Notes under the pieces: generated by a model
What the model was told of the DNA's origin: nothing
Seen by the model: only the letters and a program-made list of their open reading frames with translations
Database searches by the model: none
In this document: positions 35,586 to 45,031 of the stretch, piece by piece
Numbering within the stretch: position 1 is the stretch's first letter
How the letters are laid out: the number at the start of each line of letters is the position of its first letter
NCBI GenBank assembly: GCA_016936665.1
Contig: JAFGXI010000023.1
Location: 1 to 62,927, forward strand
Source: Bacteroidales bacterium
Lineage (GTDB): Bacteria; Bacteroidota; Bacteroidia; Bacteroidales; JAFGXI01
Direction of reading: 5' to 3'
DNA length: 62,927 nt
Program-made: the position numbers and the translations under genes

Positions 35586-37055
35586 TTATCGAATTCTCAA
35601 CCCCACCAAAGTAATATCGTCACTTAGAGATCGATTACCAATCCAATCTTTTAAAAAATGGTCGAGTTTTTCTTTTTGCAAAGAAAACGAAATTTCTGAT
35701 AGTGAAAGTAAAATTGAACGGAATCTGTCGATATGTAGAGCTCCTTGGTAATCTTTTTCTTTTTGTTGATAAAAGCCATCGGTAAAACAATAAAGCAAGT
35801 CATTTTCAAGAAGTTGTTCGACTAGAGCTGTATTAATTATTTTCTTATTTCTAATGATAACAATATTGGATGTATTGCCGAAAAACTGAATTTTACCGGA
35901 GCTTTGTTCTATAGCAATTAAGCTTAAATTAAGAATACTATTTAAATCCAGCTTTAGTTCGATAGAATGATGTAGTAGATTGAGTTCAGAAATTAAGCTT
36001 CGGTATAAATCAGTTGGGCTATTATGCTTTTCAATAAGATAATTTAGTTGCTTGATTATTAAAACACTTAGCAAAGGAGATGGAACAAATTTCTTGTCGA
36101 TATCTGCAATAGCAAAGTAGATAAAATCCGCTTTTTTTTGTGTCCAAAAAACATCTGTACTATTTATCGAAGACGTTTTCTCAAAAAAATAAAAGTCTGC
36201 TAAATATTTATATACAAATTCTTTATCATTTTTAAGAAGCTTTTTAATTTTTTGAGTATAGGTCTGACTCCAAAGAATATCTGATTCTGTTCGCATTAAC
36301 TGCTCATTGTTTGCCTTTAGCTCTTCTAAAGCATTAAAGAGATCTGTATTTTTATTATAAATTTCGTTTTGAACTTGCTTTAGTTTCAAATTTTGGTTCA
36401 GAAGTTTCAATCTACTTTCCTCAATCTGACGATTATTTTCGTCTAACTGACTTAAAATTCTTTCGTATAGAGAAACTGAGTAATATACTATAGAATCGAT
36501 GACAATCAGAGCCATTAACTGAGCCAATTTAATGTTGAAATAGTCCTCGCCAGTAATTACGACAAGCCTGACTTCTAAGCTAGAAAACTCAAACACATAG
36601 TCGTAAAATAGTATAAGCAAGTAAATTACAATATTTACAATTATCAAATACAATCGTTCATCGGTAAATCGAAGAATAAAAAAACTGATTGCAGAAAAAG
36701 TTATTAATATTGTAGGATTTAGAAAAAGTATTTCTTCTGTTGGTCGCCCCCAAAAAACTGTAAAATAACTGAATACAAATACCGGAGCAAATATTAATAC
36801 AATTTTTGATAAAGTGTATTTCTTGAGTTTTATTAAAAACAAAACCAACAAACTAATAAACGGTACGATTAGAAGCCTGTACTCATTAATGGAAATTGAA
36901 GTAAACTCAACAAAATTTAAAAAATAAGCTAAAACAATGAGCGTAAAAATTAATACTGCCGATAATCCTACAATTAAAGAAATATAGAAAGTATATAAAA
37001 GTTTTTTATCCCTTGTTTCTTCAATTTCAACTAGCTTTTTTAGCTTTGTAAGCAT
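35586..37055 (-). CDS. Membrane protein with divergent SpoIIE/PP2C-type phosphatase domain
   Basis: This 489-residue protein has about six membrane helices (between residues 21 and 195), a coiled coil (about 200-265), and a C-terminal SpoIIE-type domain (about 295-489). The metal-binding Asp positions are retained (D301 in TDVFW, D318 in FAIAD, D426 in TDGF, D479 in DDITLV), but the loop GDSTGHGVPG seen in typical members is replaced by ADIDKKFVPS. A phosphatase role is likely but not certain. It may instead be altered in activity or regulation. It is the first gene of a unit with the symporter; its -7 box is TATATTTG (37070-37077). Confidence 0.8.
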   Translation of the reverse strand: MLTKLKKLVEIEETRDKKLLYTFYISLIVGLSAVLIFTLIVLAYFLNFVEFTSISINEYRLLIVPFISLLVLFLIKLKKYTLSKIVLIFAPVFVFSYFTVFWGRPTEEILFLNPTILITFSAISFFILRFTDERLYLIIVNIVIYLLILFYDYVFEFSSLEVRLVVITGEDYFNIKLAQLMALIVIDSIVYYSVSLYERILSQLDENNRQIEESRLKLLNQNLKLKQVQNEIYNKNTDLFNALEELKANNEQLMRTESDILWSQTYTQKIKKLLKNDKEFVYKYLADFYFFEKTSSINSTDVFWTQKKADFIYFAIADIDKKFVPSPLLSVLIIKQLNYLIEKHNSPTDLYRSLISELNLLHHSIELKLDLNSILNLSLIAIEQSSGKIQFFGNTSNIVIIRNKKIINTALVEQLLENDLLYCFTDGFYQQKEKDYQGALHIDRFRSILLSLSEISFSLQKEKLDHFLKDWIGNRSLSDDITLVGLRIR

Positions 37056-37069
37056 TTTTGGATTTTTTT

Positions 37070-37077
37070 CAAATATA
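37070..37077 (-). promoter_or_regulatory. -7 box for the SpoIIE-type/symporter unit
   Basis: Minus-strand TATATTTG is an exact TAnnTTTG match, about 15 bp upstream of the ATG at 37055. No clear -33 box is seen. Confidence 0.5.
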
Positions 37078-37108
37078 CATTAAATCAATAACTTATATCG
37101 ACTATTGT

Positions 37109-37954
37109 TTAAAAAATACCGACAGAAAATCGCAATGCTTCTTGTAAAAGCGATAGATCCAGTTTGGTTTCGATAGATTGCTGCTTTAGATACGATAATA
37201 AATTAAAAGCATTCATGTTGTTGAGCAAATCCTTACCCGTCATAGGACAGCCTCCTGCTTCATTTAGCACAGTGTCGAAGCTTCTGCAGCCAGATTTATA
37301 AGCAGCATCAATTAAAGCAAGCCATGTATCCGACTTTGCGTGCAAATGCAAACCTAATTCCAGCTCCGAATAATCTTTTATTATATTCTTGTAAATATTT
37401 GCCACAGTTTCGACCTTCGCTTCGCCTGTAATATCGGAAAGCGTGATGTGTCTAATTCCTTTACGATAAAAAAAATCTACCCACTCGTAAAGCATGTCTT
37501 CAGTCCATTTATCGCCATATGGATTTCCGAATGCCATTGTAATGTATTGCCTTAAAACTTTACCATTTTTGGTACATAAATTTTGAAAGTAATCGGTCAA
37601 TTTAACCGCTTTTACAAGATCAGCATTAATGTTTTTTTTTAAAAAAGTTTCGGAAAATGAGAATGGGTAACCCAGCACATCTACAGCATTGTATAGCAAA
37701 GCTCTATCCGCTCCATTTTCTGATGCAACAATAGCTATTAACTTTGTGTTTGTACCCGTTTTATCGATAGCTTCAACTAGTTGATCGGTATCTTTTAGTT
37801 GAGGAATAGCCTTAGGCGAAACAAAACTTCCAAAATCTAAATAATCGAACCCAACTTTAAGCAACAGATTGATATAATTTATTTTTTTTGAAGTAGGAAT
37901 AAATTCCTCCACGCCTTGCATTGCATCTCTGGGACACTCTGTTATTTTTATCAT
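37109..37954 (-). CDS. HMG-CoA lyase-like (DRE-TIM) enzyme, copy 2
   Basis: This 281-residue TIM-barrel lyase has D10 in ECPRDAMQG, SFVSPKAIPQ, metal-binding H203 and H205 (LHLHAKS), C236 in GGCPMTG and Asn near 245-246. All ligands expected for HMG-CoA lyase are present. Such enzymes split HMG-CoA into acetoacetate and acetyl-CoA in leucine breakdown, or act on related acids. Its start overlaps the end of the second paralogue by 4 bp (ATGA). The two proteins share motif positions exactly but differ throughout, so they are true paralogues. Confidence 0.85.
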   Translation of the reverse strand: MIKITECPRDAMQGVEEFIPTSKKINYINLLLKVGFDYLDFGSFVSPKAIPQLKDTDQLVEAIDKTGTNTKLIAIVASENGADRALLYNAVDVLGYPFSFSETFLKKNINADLVKAVKLTDYFQNLCTKNGKVLRQYITMAFGNPYGDKWTEDMLYEWVDFFYRKGIRHITLSDITGEAKVETVANIYKNIIKDYSELELGLHLHAKSDTWLALIDAAYKSGCRSFDTVLNEAGGCPMTGKDLLNNMNAFNLLSYLKQQSIETKLDLSLLQEALRFSVGIF

Positions 37955-38844
37955 TTCTTACGCTTAACCGAATAAATATCGTTTTTAAACTCAAAATTTG
38001 GAAAAACACCCATCGCCTTTATAAAAGCATCTGAGAAAGCATGTTTGTCGATGTTCGATTTGCATTTTTGTCTTTCAAGATATTTAAACAAATTGGTCGT
38101 CTTTAAATTCCCAACCATCTCTTTTCCAGACATTGGGCAACCTCCTATTCCATTTATAACAGCATCGAACCTTCGACAACCGCCTTTATATGCTGCATCG
38201 ACCTTTTCGTACCACGAGCTTGGTGTTGTATGCAAGTGAAAGCCAAACTCTATCTGCGAATAGCGAGGTATTAAATCAGAAAAAATTGAGTACACATTTT
38301 CGGCAATTGAATCACCTGTTGTATCTGAAAGCGCAATTATTTTTACCCCTAATTTACTTAAAATATCCACCCATTCTTCTAAAATTTCAATACTCCATTT
38401 GTCGCCATAAGGGTTACCAAAAGCCATCGAGATGTAAACCACTAATTCTTTGTTATTTTTTTCGCAAATGTTGATTAATTTATTTGTAGTTACAATTGAT
38501 CGTGCAATGGTAGAATTGATGTTGTTTTTTAAAAATGTTGGCGAAATTGAAAACGGATAACCTAAATAGCTTATTTTTTCGAAAGACGAAGCCATTTCGC
38601 CTCCTATGGTATTGGCTACAATCGCTAATAACTTTGTTTTAGTATCGCTTAAATCCAAACCTTCTACAACTTCTGCTGTATCTTTTAATTGCGGAATAGC
38701 ACGTGGCGACACAAAACTTCCAAAATCGATAGAATGATAGCCAACCTTAAGTAGAGCATTAATATAATCTATCTTTGTTTGGGTAGGAATAAATTTTGTT
38801 ATGCCTTGCATGGCATCTCTCGGACATTCAATTATTTTTATCAT
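37951..38844 (-). CDS. HMG-CoA lyase-like (DRE-TIM) enzyme, copy 1
   Basis: This 297-residue paralogue of the downstream gene is the first of the pair to be transcribed. It has the same key residues at the same positions: D10 (ECPRDAMQG), FVSPRAIPQ, H203 and H205 (FHLHTTP), C236 in GGCPMSG and N246. It has a short basic C-terminal extension ending KRKK. The two could form a hetero-oligomer or act on two related acids. No acyl-CoA ligase or dehydrogenase genes lie next to them. A leucine-degradation role is therefore only a family-level inference. Confidence 0.85.
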   Translation of the reverse strand: MIKIIECPRDAMQGITKFIPTQTKIDYINALLKVGYHSIDFGSFVSPRAIPQLKDTAEVVEGLDLSDTKTKLLAIVANTIGGEMASSFEKISYLGYPFSISPTFLKNNINSTIARSIVTTNKLINICEKNNKELVVYISMAFGNPYGDKWSIEILEEWVDILSKLGVKIIALSDTTGDSIAENVYSIFSDLIPRYSQIEFGFHLHTTPSSWYEKVDAAYKGGCRRFDAVINGIGGCPMSGKEMVGNLKTTNLFKYLERQKCKSNIDKHAFSDAFIKAMGVFPNFEFKNDIYSVKRKK

Positions 38845-38931
38845 TACTACATGGATTTAGTTGTATTTGTAAATGTAATTATATTTTGATAAAATTGTTT
38901 ACCTTTAAAGCAGAATTACAAACTCAATAAC

Positions 38932-41211
38932 ATGCGTATTAAACAGCTAATTCTTGTCACCTTATTAGCCGTAATTATACCCAATCGGGTTGTTTATGGT
39001 CAAATCGATTCTTTGAAACATGCCATAGAAAATCCAAGTTCCGACACGAGTATGTGGATGAACATGAATAGACTTGCTTTTCAATTGAGAAAACAAAATC
39101 TTGATACCGCTATTTTAATAAGCCAAAAGGTACTTAACGAAACCGGCCGATTAATTCCAAACAAAGATAAATCTATTGAAAATGAAGTATTGGTTATTAG
39201 GCTTTTTGCGCTAAGTAATTTGTCTGTACTTTACCGAAGGAACAACGAAGTAAAAAAAGCCATCGACAATCACAAAAGCGCAGAGTATATTATAAATAGA
39301 ATTCCAGACAATTTGTATAAAGCTAATTATTATGCTAATTACGCTGAAGTATTGTATGAAATTGGCGATATCAAAGGAACTATTGAGTATTATTCTTTAT
39401 CAAGAGATATTTATCAAAAGTTAAACAATAAAAAAGGAATTGCAGGATCTTATTACAACATAGCAAAAATTTATTTCACTCAAAATAAATATCGATTGGC
39501 AATCGAAAACACAAACAAAGCGATTAATTATCTCGACAAAACAGAAGAGAACTTACTTCTTACTTCCTTCTGTTTTAACCTAATAGCAAATTGCTACTCT
39601 CGGTTAAGCAACGAAACGAATCAACAGCATAATAAAGATAGTTTAAACAGAAAAAGCTTGAATTACTACGAATTGTCTTACAAAATAAAATTACAGTTTA
39701 ACGATGTTGCCGGGCAAATTGTAACGCTTAATAATATTGCTAACACTTATTATTTTATAGGAGATTACGAGAGAGCACTAGAGAAAGTTGAAGAGTCTCT
39801 TAAATTATCGGTAAGTATCGGCGATGAAAGACTTCTGACAAATTGTTATGTACTATACGCGATGATTTACCTAGAAAAAGGAGATGTTAATCAAGCTTTC
39901 TTTTACGGCGATCTAGCATACAAGAATGCAAAAAAAATAGATAACCTAGACTTTCAACAACATGCTAGTTTGTATTTAAGCAAAATTTATAAATTAAAAA
40001 ACGATCCATTAAATGCTCTGAAATATTATGAGATTTCAACAACAATAAAAGATAGTTTAGTTAATAAAGAACATCTGACAGCCATTTTAAACTACGAAAA
40101 AAGCTTCGATATTAAGCGTAAATCAATAGAAGATTCTATTCGATTTGCACATCAAACAAAAGTTTACACATTGGAGATGTTAAAAAAAGAAGCCGTTTTA
40201 AATCAAAGACAAACTCAGAAAAACTGGTTTATTACCATTATTATATCACTTGTGCTTCTTCTGTTTTTCATTGTTTATAATTATCGCATACAAGTTAGAA
40301 GCAAAATTAGACTTGCCGAAAAAAACTCACAAATACAAGAACAAAACAACACCCTAGCAGAGCAAAAGCTGGAATTGGAAGCTATAAACAAAAGCCTGAA
40401 AATTGCTTATCAAGATAAAATAGATAGCATAAAATATGCAAAAAAGATACAGTCGATGACCTTCCCTACTGAGGCTTCGATAAAAAAATCGCTTCCGCAA
40501 AGTTTCATTATATACAAACCACTCGATATTGTTAGCGGTGATCTTTACTGGGTTAGAAAAATTGAAGATGAAGTTATTATTGCTATTGGCGATAGCACTG
40601 GGCATGGTGTGCCTGGAGCCTTTTTAAGTATTATGGGAATCGCTATTCTAAAAGAAGCCGTTAATACACAAAAAATATTAAATGCAGCCAATATCCTAAA
40701 TATTATTAGACAAAGAATTATTGAAAGTTTGCGTCAGTATAGTACCGATAATGCAGAAGAACATTACGGAATGGATTTAGGAATTGTAATTTTTAATACT
40801 GTTTCTAAAACGATACAATATGCCGGAGCCTATACTCCAATGTGCATTATAAAAAACGCAAGTAATATCGGCATTGGCGATGAGCAAGTTATTCAAGCAA
40901 AACCAGATAAAATGCCAATATCGATGTTCCCCAAATTAGACCCATATACAAATCAAGAATTCCAACTTCAACCCGGCGATACCTTCTATATGTATACCGA
41001 TGGTTTTATTGATCAAAATAAAGCAAAAAATGGTAAAAAACTGGGAACAAAAGGATTTGTCGAAACATTGGTCGAAATTTCTTCAGTACCAATAAATTCA
41101 CAAGCCAAAGAGCTTGAAAGACTCATCAAACAGTGGAGTTCTTTAGGTTCCAATAATGAAGAAAACACATTACAAACCGACGATATTACAATCATTGGTG
41201 TTCGTGTATAA
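38932..41211 (+). CDS. TPR-repeat SpoIIE-type PP2C phosphatase
   Basis: The 759-residue protein has a signal peptide (1-23), a periplasmic TPR region of about six repeats (roughly 60-400), one membrane helix (about 431-453), a coiled coil (about 455-490) and a C-terminal SpoIIE domain (about 500-759). The domain has SGDLYW, the canonical GDSTGHGVPGA (Asp near 554), TDGF and DDITIIG. All metal ligands are intact, so it should dephosphorylate Ser/Thr sites of an anti-anti-sigma type partner after sensing through its TPRs. It is divergent from the HMG-CoA lyase-like genes. Confidence 0.9.
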   Translation: MRIKQLILVTLLAVIIPNRVVYGQIDSLKHAIENPSSDTSMWMNMNRLAFQLRKQNLDTAILISQKVLNETGRLIPNKDKSIENEVLVIRLFALSNLSVLYRRNNEVKKAIDNHKSAEYIINRIPDNLYKANYYANYAEVLYEIGDIKGTIEYYSLSRDIYQKLNNKKGIAGSYYNIAKIYFTQNKYRLAIENTNKAINYLDKTEENLLLTSFCFNLIANCYSRLSNETNQQHNKDSLNRKSLNYYELSYKIKLQFNDVAGQIVTLNNIANTYYFIGDYERALEKVEESLKLSVSIGDERLLTNCYVLYAMIYLEKGDVNQAFFYGDLAYKNAKKIDNLDFQQHASLYLSKIYKLKNDPLNALKYYEISTTIKDSLVNKEHLTAILNYEKSFDIKRKSIEDSIRFAHQTKVYTLEMLKKEAVLNQRQTQKNWFITIIISLVLLLFFIVYNYRIQVRSKIRLAEKNSQIQEQNNTLAEQKLELEAINKSLKIAYQDKIDSIKYAKKIQSMTFPTEASIKKSLPQSFIIYKPLDIVSGDLYWVRKIEDEVIIAIGDSTGHGVPGAFLSIMGIAILKEAVNTQKILNAANILNIIRQRIIESLRQYSTDNAEEHYGMDLGIVIFNTVSKTIQYAGAYTPMCIIKNASNIGIGDEQVIQAKPDKMPISMFPKLDPYTNQEFQLQPGDTFYMYTDGFIDQNKAKNGKKLGTKGFVETLVEISSVPINSQAKELERLIKQWSSLGSNNEENTLQTDDITIIGVRV

Positions 41212-41308
41212 ATTAATATTCAATTCAAATAGATTTTTTGCTTAATTGTAATATTGAAAACAACATGGTATTATTATTGATTAAAACCAATTTTGCCTAA
41301 TATTTATT

Positions 41309-41316
41309 TATTTTTG
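41309..41316 (+). promoter_or_regulatory. -7 box for the PorE-like gene
   Basis: TATTTTTG is an exact TAnnTTTG match, 17 bp upstream of the ATG at 41334, followed by CAC as at the promoter at 40-80. Confidence 0.55.
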
Positions 41317-41333
41317 CACTTTAAAAATAGCCT

Positions 41334-42905
41334 ATGAATAAATCATTCTACACCTTCTTCGTTACGTTTCTTATTCTATTTGTATATAGTTCTAATACAA
41401 AAGCACAAGGACTATCAGAGGCGATGGAAGCCTACGAAAATTTACAATATGATATTGCTGTAAAATCGTTTGAAAAAGCATGGAAAAAAGACCCTTCCAA
41501 CATTGAAATCAATTATTATTTTGGCAAATGTATTTTAAGAGCCGATGTAGATAGAACAGAAGCTATAAAATATCTCGAAGCTGTTATTGGAGCCGATGTA
41601 AATTACAAAGATGCTTCGCTTGAATTAGGAAAAGCATACATGTATAAAAGAGATTTTGTAAAAGCTCAACAAGTTTTAAATCATTTTCTCAAAAACTACG
41701 ATTTCGATGATGATGATGATGGAGACGACAGCAAAACAAATTATAAAAGAGAAGCTGAAACCTTGCTTTTACAAATCGAATCGGCAAAAAAAGTACTTGC
41801 AGACACTTTAAATGTAAGCTTTATCAATCTCGGACCAGAGATAAATAGTAAGCGATCGGAGTTTGCGCCTTTCATCGGCTCCGATGGACAAACCTTATTC
41901 TTTACCAGCAATAAAAAATACGATGGCGATTTAATGGAATTAATCAAAAATGGTTATTACTCAAATTTTAGTACCAGTGAAAATCCAGAGTGGGAAAAAC
42001 CCAAATCGATGGGAAGAAATGTCAATAGTTTTGAAAATGAAATGATTGTTGGTCTTTCAAAAGATGAATCGAAAGTAATTGTTTCAGTTACTTGGATGGA
42101 CGATAAAAGTGATTTATTTATTACATCGAAAGAAGGAAAAAAATACCAAGAATTAGACGAGCTCGAAAAAACTGTAAATTCTGAATTTAATGAGCCAGCA
42201 GGTTCTTTAAGCAAATCCGAAGATACGCTTTATTTCGCAAGTAATAGGCCTGGTGGTTTTGGCGGTTTCGACATATATATTGCCGTTAAATTACCCGATG
42301 GTACTTGGGGCAAACCTTTAAATATGGGGTCGGAAATTAATACCGAATTTAACGAAACCTTCCCTATAATAAGTGAAGATAGTCAAAGCTTAAATTTTTC
42401 GTCGGACAGGCCCGAATCTATGGGCGGTTACGACATCTTTACGGCATACAAGAAAAATGGGAAGTGCTCTGGCGTTCAAAATGCAGGCTACCCCATTAAC
42501 GATGCCTATGATAATTACGAAATTTCGTATTCTAAAAGTAAACGTTACGCTTATGCTTCTAAAGTTCGTCCGGAAGGCTTAGGCGGTAGAGATATTTATT
42601 TGCTTGTTTTCAACGATATTCCTGCACAAAATGTCATTTATACAGGAACAATCATGAAACAAAATGGGGCTGATAAATCCCTTATCGATAGCGATATTAA
42701 AATCTCAGCTTACGATAACACAAACAATAAAAAATTTGCAAGCTCAAGCTATTCCAAAAACGGGAAATACACCTTTGCCTTTCCTCCGGGAGAATATAAA
42801 ATTGTGGTAGAAGGCAGTAGTTTTCAAAAATTCGAAAAAATTGTTCGCATAGCTCAAAATGAGCCAACACAAGAAATTATTAACTACAATATAATTGTCA
42901 ACTAA
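41334..42905 (+). CDS. PorE-like TPR / PD40 propeller / carboxypeptidase-regulatory domain protein
   Basis: The 523-residue protein has a signal peptide (1-24), a TPR region (about 27-150), an acidic run (DFDDDDDGDD), a PD40 propeller (about 175-430, with repeated SNRPGG and FGGFDIYIA or MGGYDIFTA blades), and a C-terminal carboxypeptidase-regulatory-like beta domain (about 435-523). This order matches PorE-type proteins, but the C-terminal OmpA peptidoglycan-binding domain is missing. It therefore cannot anchor itself to peptidoglycan the same way. The mature N terminus shows no clear lipoprotein Cys. It is probably co-transcribed with the exonuclease gene. Confidence 0.78.
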   Translation: MNKSFYTFFVTFLILFVYSSNTKAQGLSEAMEAYENLQYDIAVKSFEKAWKKDPSNIEINYYFGKCILRADVDRTEAIKYLEAVIGADVNYKDASLELGKAYMYKRDFVKAQQVLNHFLKNYDFDDDDDGDDSKTNYKREAETLLLQIESAKKVLADTLNVSFINLGPEINSKRSEFAPFIGSDGQTLFFTSNKKYDGDLMELIKNGYYSNFSTSENPEWEKPKSMGRNVNSFENEMIVGLSKDESKVIVSVTWMDDKSDLFITSKEGKKYQELDELEKTVNSEFNEPAGSLSKSEDTLYFASNRPGGFGGFDIYIAVKLPDGTWGKPLNMGSEINTEFNETFPIISEDSQSLNFSSDRPESMGGYDIFTAYKKNGKCSGVQNAGYPINDAYDNYEISYSKSKRYAYASKVRPEGLGGRDIYLLVFNDIPAQNVIYTGTIMKQNGADKSLIDSDIKISAYDNTNNKKFASSSYSKNGKYTFAFPPGEYKIVVEGSSFQKFEKIVRIAQNEPTQEIINYNIIVN

Positions 42906-42906
42906 A

Positions 42907-43677
42907 ATGGAACTCAACCTAAGTAAGCCTTTAATAATATTCGATTTAGAAACTACAGGAATAAATGTTACCAAAGATAGAATTGTTGAAATTGCACTTT
43001 TAAAAATTCATCCTAACGGAAAAGAAGAAGAAAAAACATATAGAATCAATCCAACAATTCCAATTCCCAAAGATGCTTCATCTATTCATCATATTTACGA
43101 TGAAGATGTAAAAGATGCGCCAACTTTTAAAGAAGTAGGAAAAGAGATTGCTCAGTTTATTGAAGGTTGCGATTTAGCAGGGTTTAATTCCAATAAGTTC
43201 GATATTCCATTATTGGCAGAAGAGTTTTTAAGAGAAGATATCAATTTCGATATGCACAAACGACGATTTGTAGATGTGCAAACTATTTTTCATAAAATGG
43301 AACAACGTACTCTATCGGCGGCTTACCAATTTTACTGCAATCAGAATTTAGAAAATGCTCACTCTGCAATGGCCGATACTAGAGCAACTTACGAAGTCTT
43401 GAAAGCACAAATAAGCAGATACGAAAGCCTAAAAAATGACGTCGATTATTTAAGTCAGTTTTCTAATCACCAAAAAACAGCCGATTTGATGGGCCGGGTT
43501 ATTCTTAATAAGCACGACCAAGAAGTCATCAATTTTGGAAAATACAAAGGAGAAACCATAGAGTCTGTTTTAGAAAAAGATCCGGGTTACTATGGTTGGC
43601 TTATGAATGCCGATTTTCCACTTTACACAAAAAAAATATTCACAGAAGTTCGCTTACGAAGCTTCAACAAAAAGTAA
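42907..43677 (+). CDS. DEDDh-type 3'-5' exonuclease
   Basis: This 256-residue DnaQ-like exonuclease carries IIFDLETTG (first D and E), GFNSNKFDIPLL (second D), and HSAMADTRAT (His and last D), all intact. A C-terminal appendage (about 200-256) with NFGKYKGETIESVLEKDPGYYGWL is a small FGKYKG-type domain often found with exonucleases. I use the ATG at 42907. The TTG at 42895 would overlap the previous gene. It sits 1 bp from the stop of the PorE-like gene, so it is likely in the same transcript. Confidence 0.88.
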   Translation: MELNLSKPLIIFDLETTGINVTKDRIVEIALLKIHPNGKEEEKTYRINPTIPIPKDASSIHHIYDEDVKDAPTFKEVGKEIAQFIEGCDLAGFNSNKFDIPLLAEEFLREDINFDMHKRRFVDVQTIFHKMEQRTLSAAYQFYCNQNLENAHSAMADTRATYEVLKAQISRYESLKNDVDYLSQFSNHQKTADLMGRVILNKHDQEVINFGKYKGETIESVLEKDPGYYGWLMNADFPLYTKKIFTEVRLRSFNKK

Positions 43678-43735
43678 TTTCAGGATTACCTTTAAACTGT
43701 AAAAGATTGTTAATTATCTAATTTTCGAATTAAAA

Positions 43736-44347
43736 ATGAAAATCATCGCCATAGGCCGTAATTATGTTGAGCATGCCAAAGAGCTTAATAATCAAGTACC
43801 GGAAAAACCCGTATTTTTCATCAAACCGGAAACAGCACTTCTGCAAAAGAATAAGGCATTTTATCATCCTGAATTTAGTAATGACATACATTACGAAGCT
43901 GAGATTTTTGTTAAAATCAATAAACTTGGTAAATATATAGATGAGCAATTTGCACATAAATATTACGACCAAATTGGCATCGGTATAGACTTTACAGCTC
44001 GCGATTTACAATCTGAGCAAAAGGCTAAAGGATTACCATGGGAAGTTGCAAAAGCATTCGACCACTCAGCGCCTATCAGTCCACTCGTCGATTTGAAACA
44101 ATTTTCTAATATTCAAGACATTCATTTTACGCTAGATATTAACGGAAAAAGAGTTCAAAATGGGCATACTGCCGATATGCTTTTTTCAGTAGACAAAATC
44201 ATTGCATACGTTTCTCAATTTATTACACTTAAAATTGGCGACCTAATTTTTACAGGCACTCCATCGGGTGTTGGGAAAGTAAATATTGGCGATAGATTAA
44301 CCGCATCTATTGAAGGACAAAATTTATTAGATTTTGAAGTTAAGTAG
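43736..44347 (+). CDS. Fumarylacetoacetate hydrolase (FAH) family protein
   Basis: This 203-residue member of the FAH fold has GRNYVEHAKEL near the N terminus, YEAEIFVKI (metal-binding E residues), DFTARDLQ, and TGTPSGVG near the C terminus. Small FAH-domain enzymes hydrolyse or decarboxylate 2-oxo acids such as fumarylpyruvate or oxaloacetate. The exact substrate cannot be told. It is complete though short. It is followed 1 bp later by lipB and then recJ, so a FAH-lipB-recJ operon is likely. Confidence 0.88.
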   Translation: MKIIAIGRNYVEHAKELNNQVPEKPVFFIKPETALLQKNKAFYHPEFSNDIHYEAEIFVKINKLGKYIDEQFAHKYYDQIGIGIDFTARDLQSEQKAKGLPWEVAKAFDHSAPISPLVDLKQFSNIQDIHFTLDINGKRVQNGHTADMLFSVDKIIAYVSQFITLKIGDLIFTGTPSGVGKVNIGDRLTASIEGQNLLDFEVK

Positions 44348-44348
44348 C

Positions 44349-45029
44349 ATGAGCTCCTTTGGTATTTTCGAAGATTTAAAAGACATTGAATATGCTAAAG
44401 CATGGGCATATCAAGAAGAACTTTTAAGTCAGTTTATCGCATTAAAAAAAGAAGGGCATCTTCCAAAACATCGATTATTATTTTGCGAGCATCCAAATGT
44501 TTATACACTAGGAAAATCCGGAGCAAGAAACAACCTTTTGGTCGACGATCAGTTTTTAAAATCGATAAATGCCAGTTATTACGAAACCAATAGAGGTGGT
44601 GATATTACTTATCATGGACCTGGACAATTGGTTGGTTATCCGATTTTAGATTTAGAACAAATGGGATTTCAGGTTAAAAAATACATCGATAAACTTGAAA
44701 ATGCAATAATCAACACGCTTAAGTATTACGATATAAAAGGCCAAAGATTAGAAGGTGCTACTGGTGTTTGGTTAGATATTGACAAGGCTGAAAAAACACG
44801 AAAAATCTGTGCAATGGGAGTGCGTGTTAGCCGATGGGTTACCATGCACGGTTTCGCATTAAATGTAAATACCGACTTGCAATATTTTAATTATATTCAT
44901 CCTTGCGGTTTTGTTGATAAAGGGGTGACTTCTTTGCAAAAAGAGTTAGGAAAAACCATTAACTTTGAATCGCTCAAAAAAATCGTCAGAGCAGAAATAG
45001 AAAAAGAATTTAATATACAATTCGAATAG
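44349..45029 (+). CDS. lipB: Octanoyl-[acyl-carrier-protein]:protein N-octanoyltransferase
   Basis: This 226-residue enzyme transfers octanoyl groups from ACP to the lipoyl domains of 2-oxo-acid dehydrogenases. LipB signatures are NRGGDITYHGPGQLVGYPI, GATGVWLD, CAMGVRVSRWVTMHGFALN (catalytic Lys region), and the nucleophile Cys in HPCGFVDKGVTS. I use the ATG at 44349; the longer frame would begin at a TTG inside the FAH gene. It is followed by recJ after 2 bp. Confidence 0.95.
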   Translation: MSSFGIFEDLKDIEYAKAWAYQEELLSQFIALKKEGHLPKHRLLFCEHPNVYTLGKSGARNNLLVDDQFLKSINASYYETNRGGDITYHGPGQLVGYPILDLEQMGFQVKKYIDKLENAIINTLKYYDIKGQRLEGATGVWLDIDKAEKTRKICAMGVRVSRWVTMHGFALNVNTDLQYFNYIHPCGFVDKGVTSLQKELGKTINFESLKKIVRAEIEKEFNIQFE

Positions 45030-45031
45030 AA

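Noticed and set aside
35586..37055. Membrane SpoIIE-type gene as a pseudogene.
   Set aside because: The frame is intact over 489 residues, and the metal-binding Asp residues and TDGF/DDITLV motifs are kept.
37109..38844. Two similar lyase genes could be a sequencing or assembly duplication.
   Set aside because: The two proteins differ widely outside the motifs, and their frames overlap in a natural ATGA junction.
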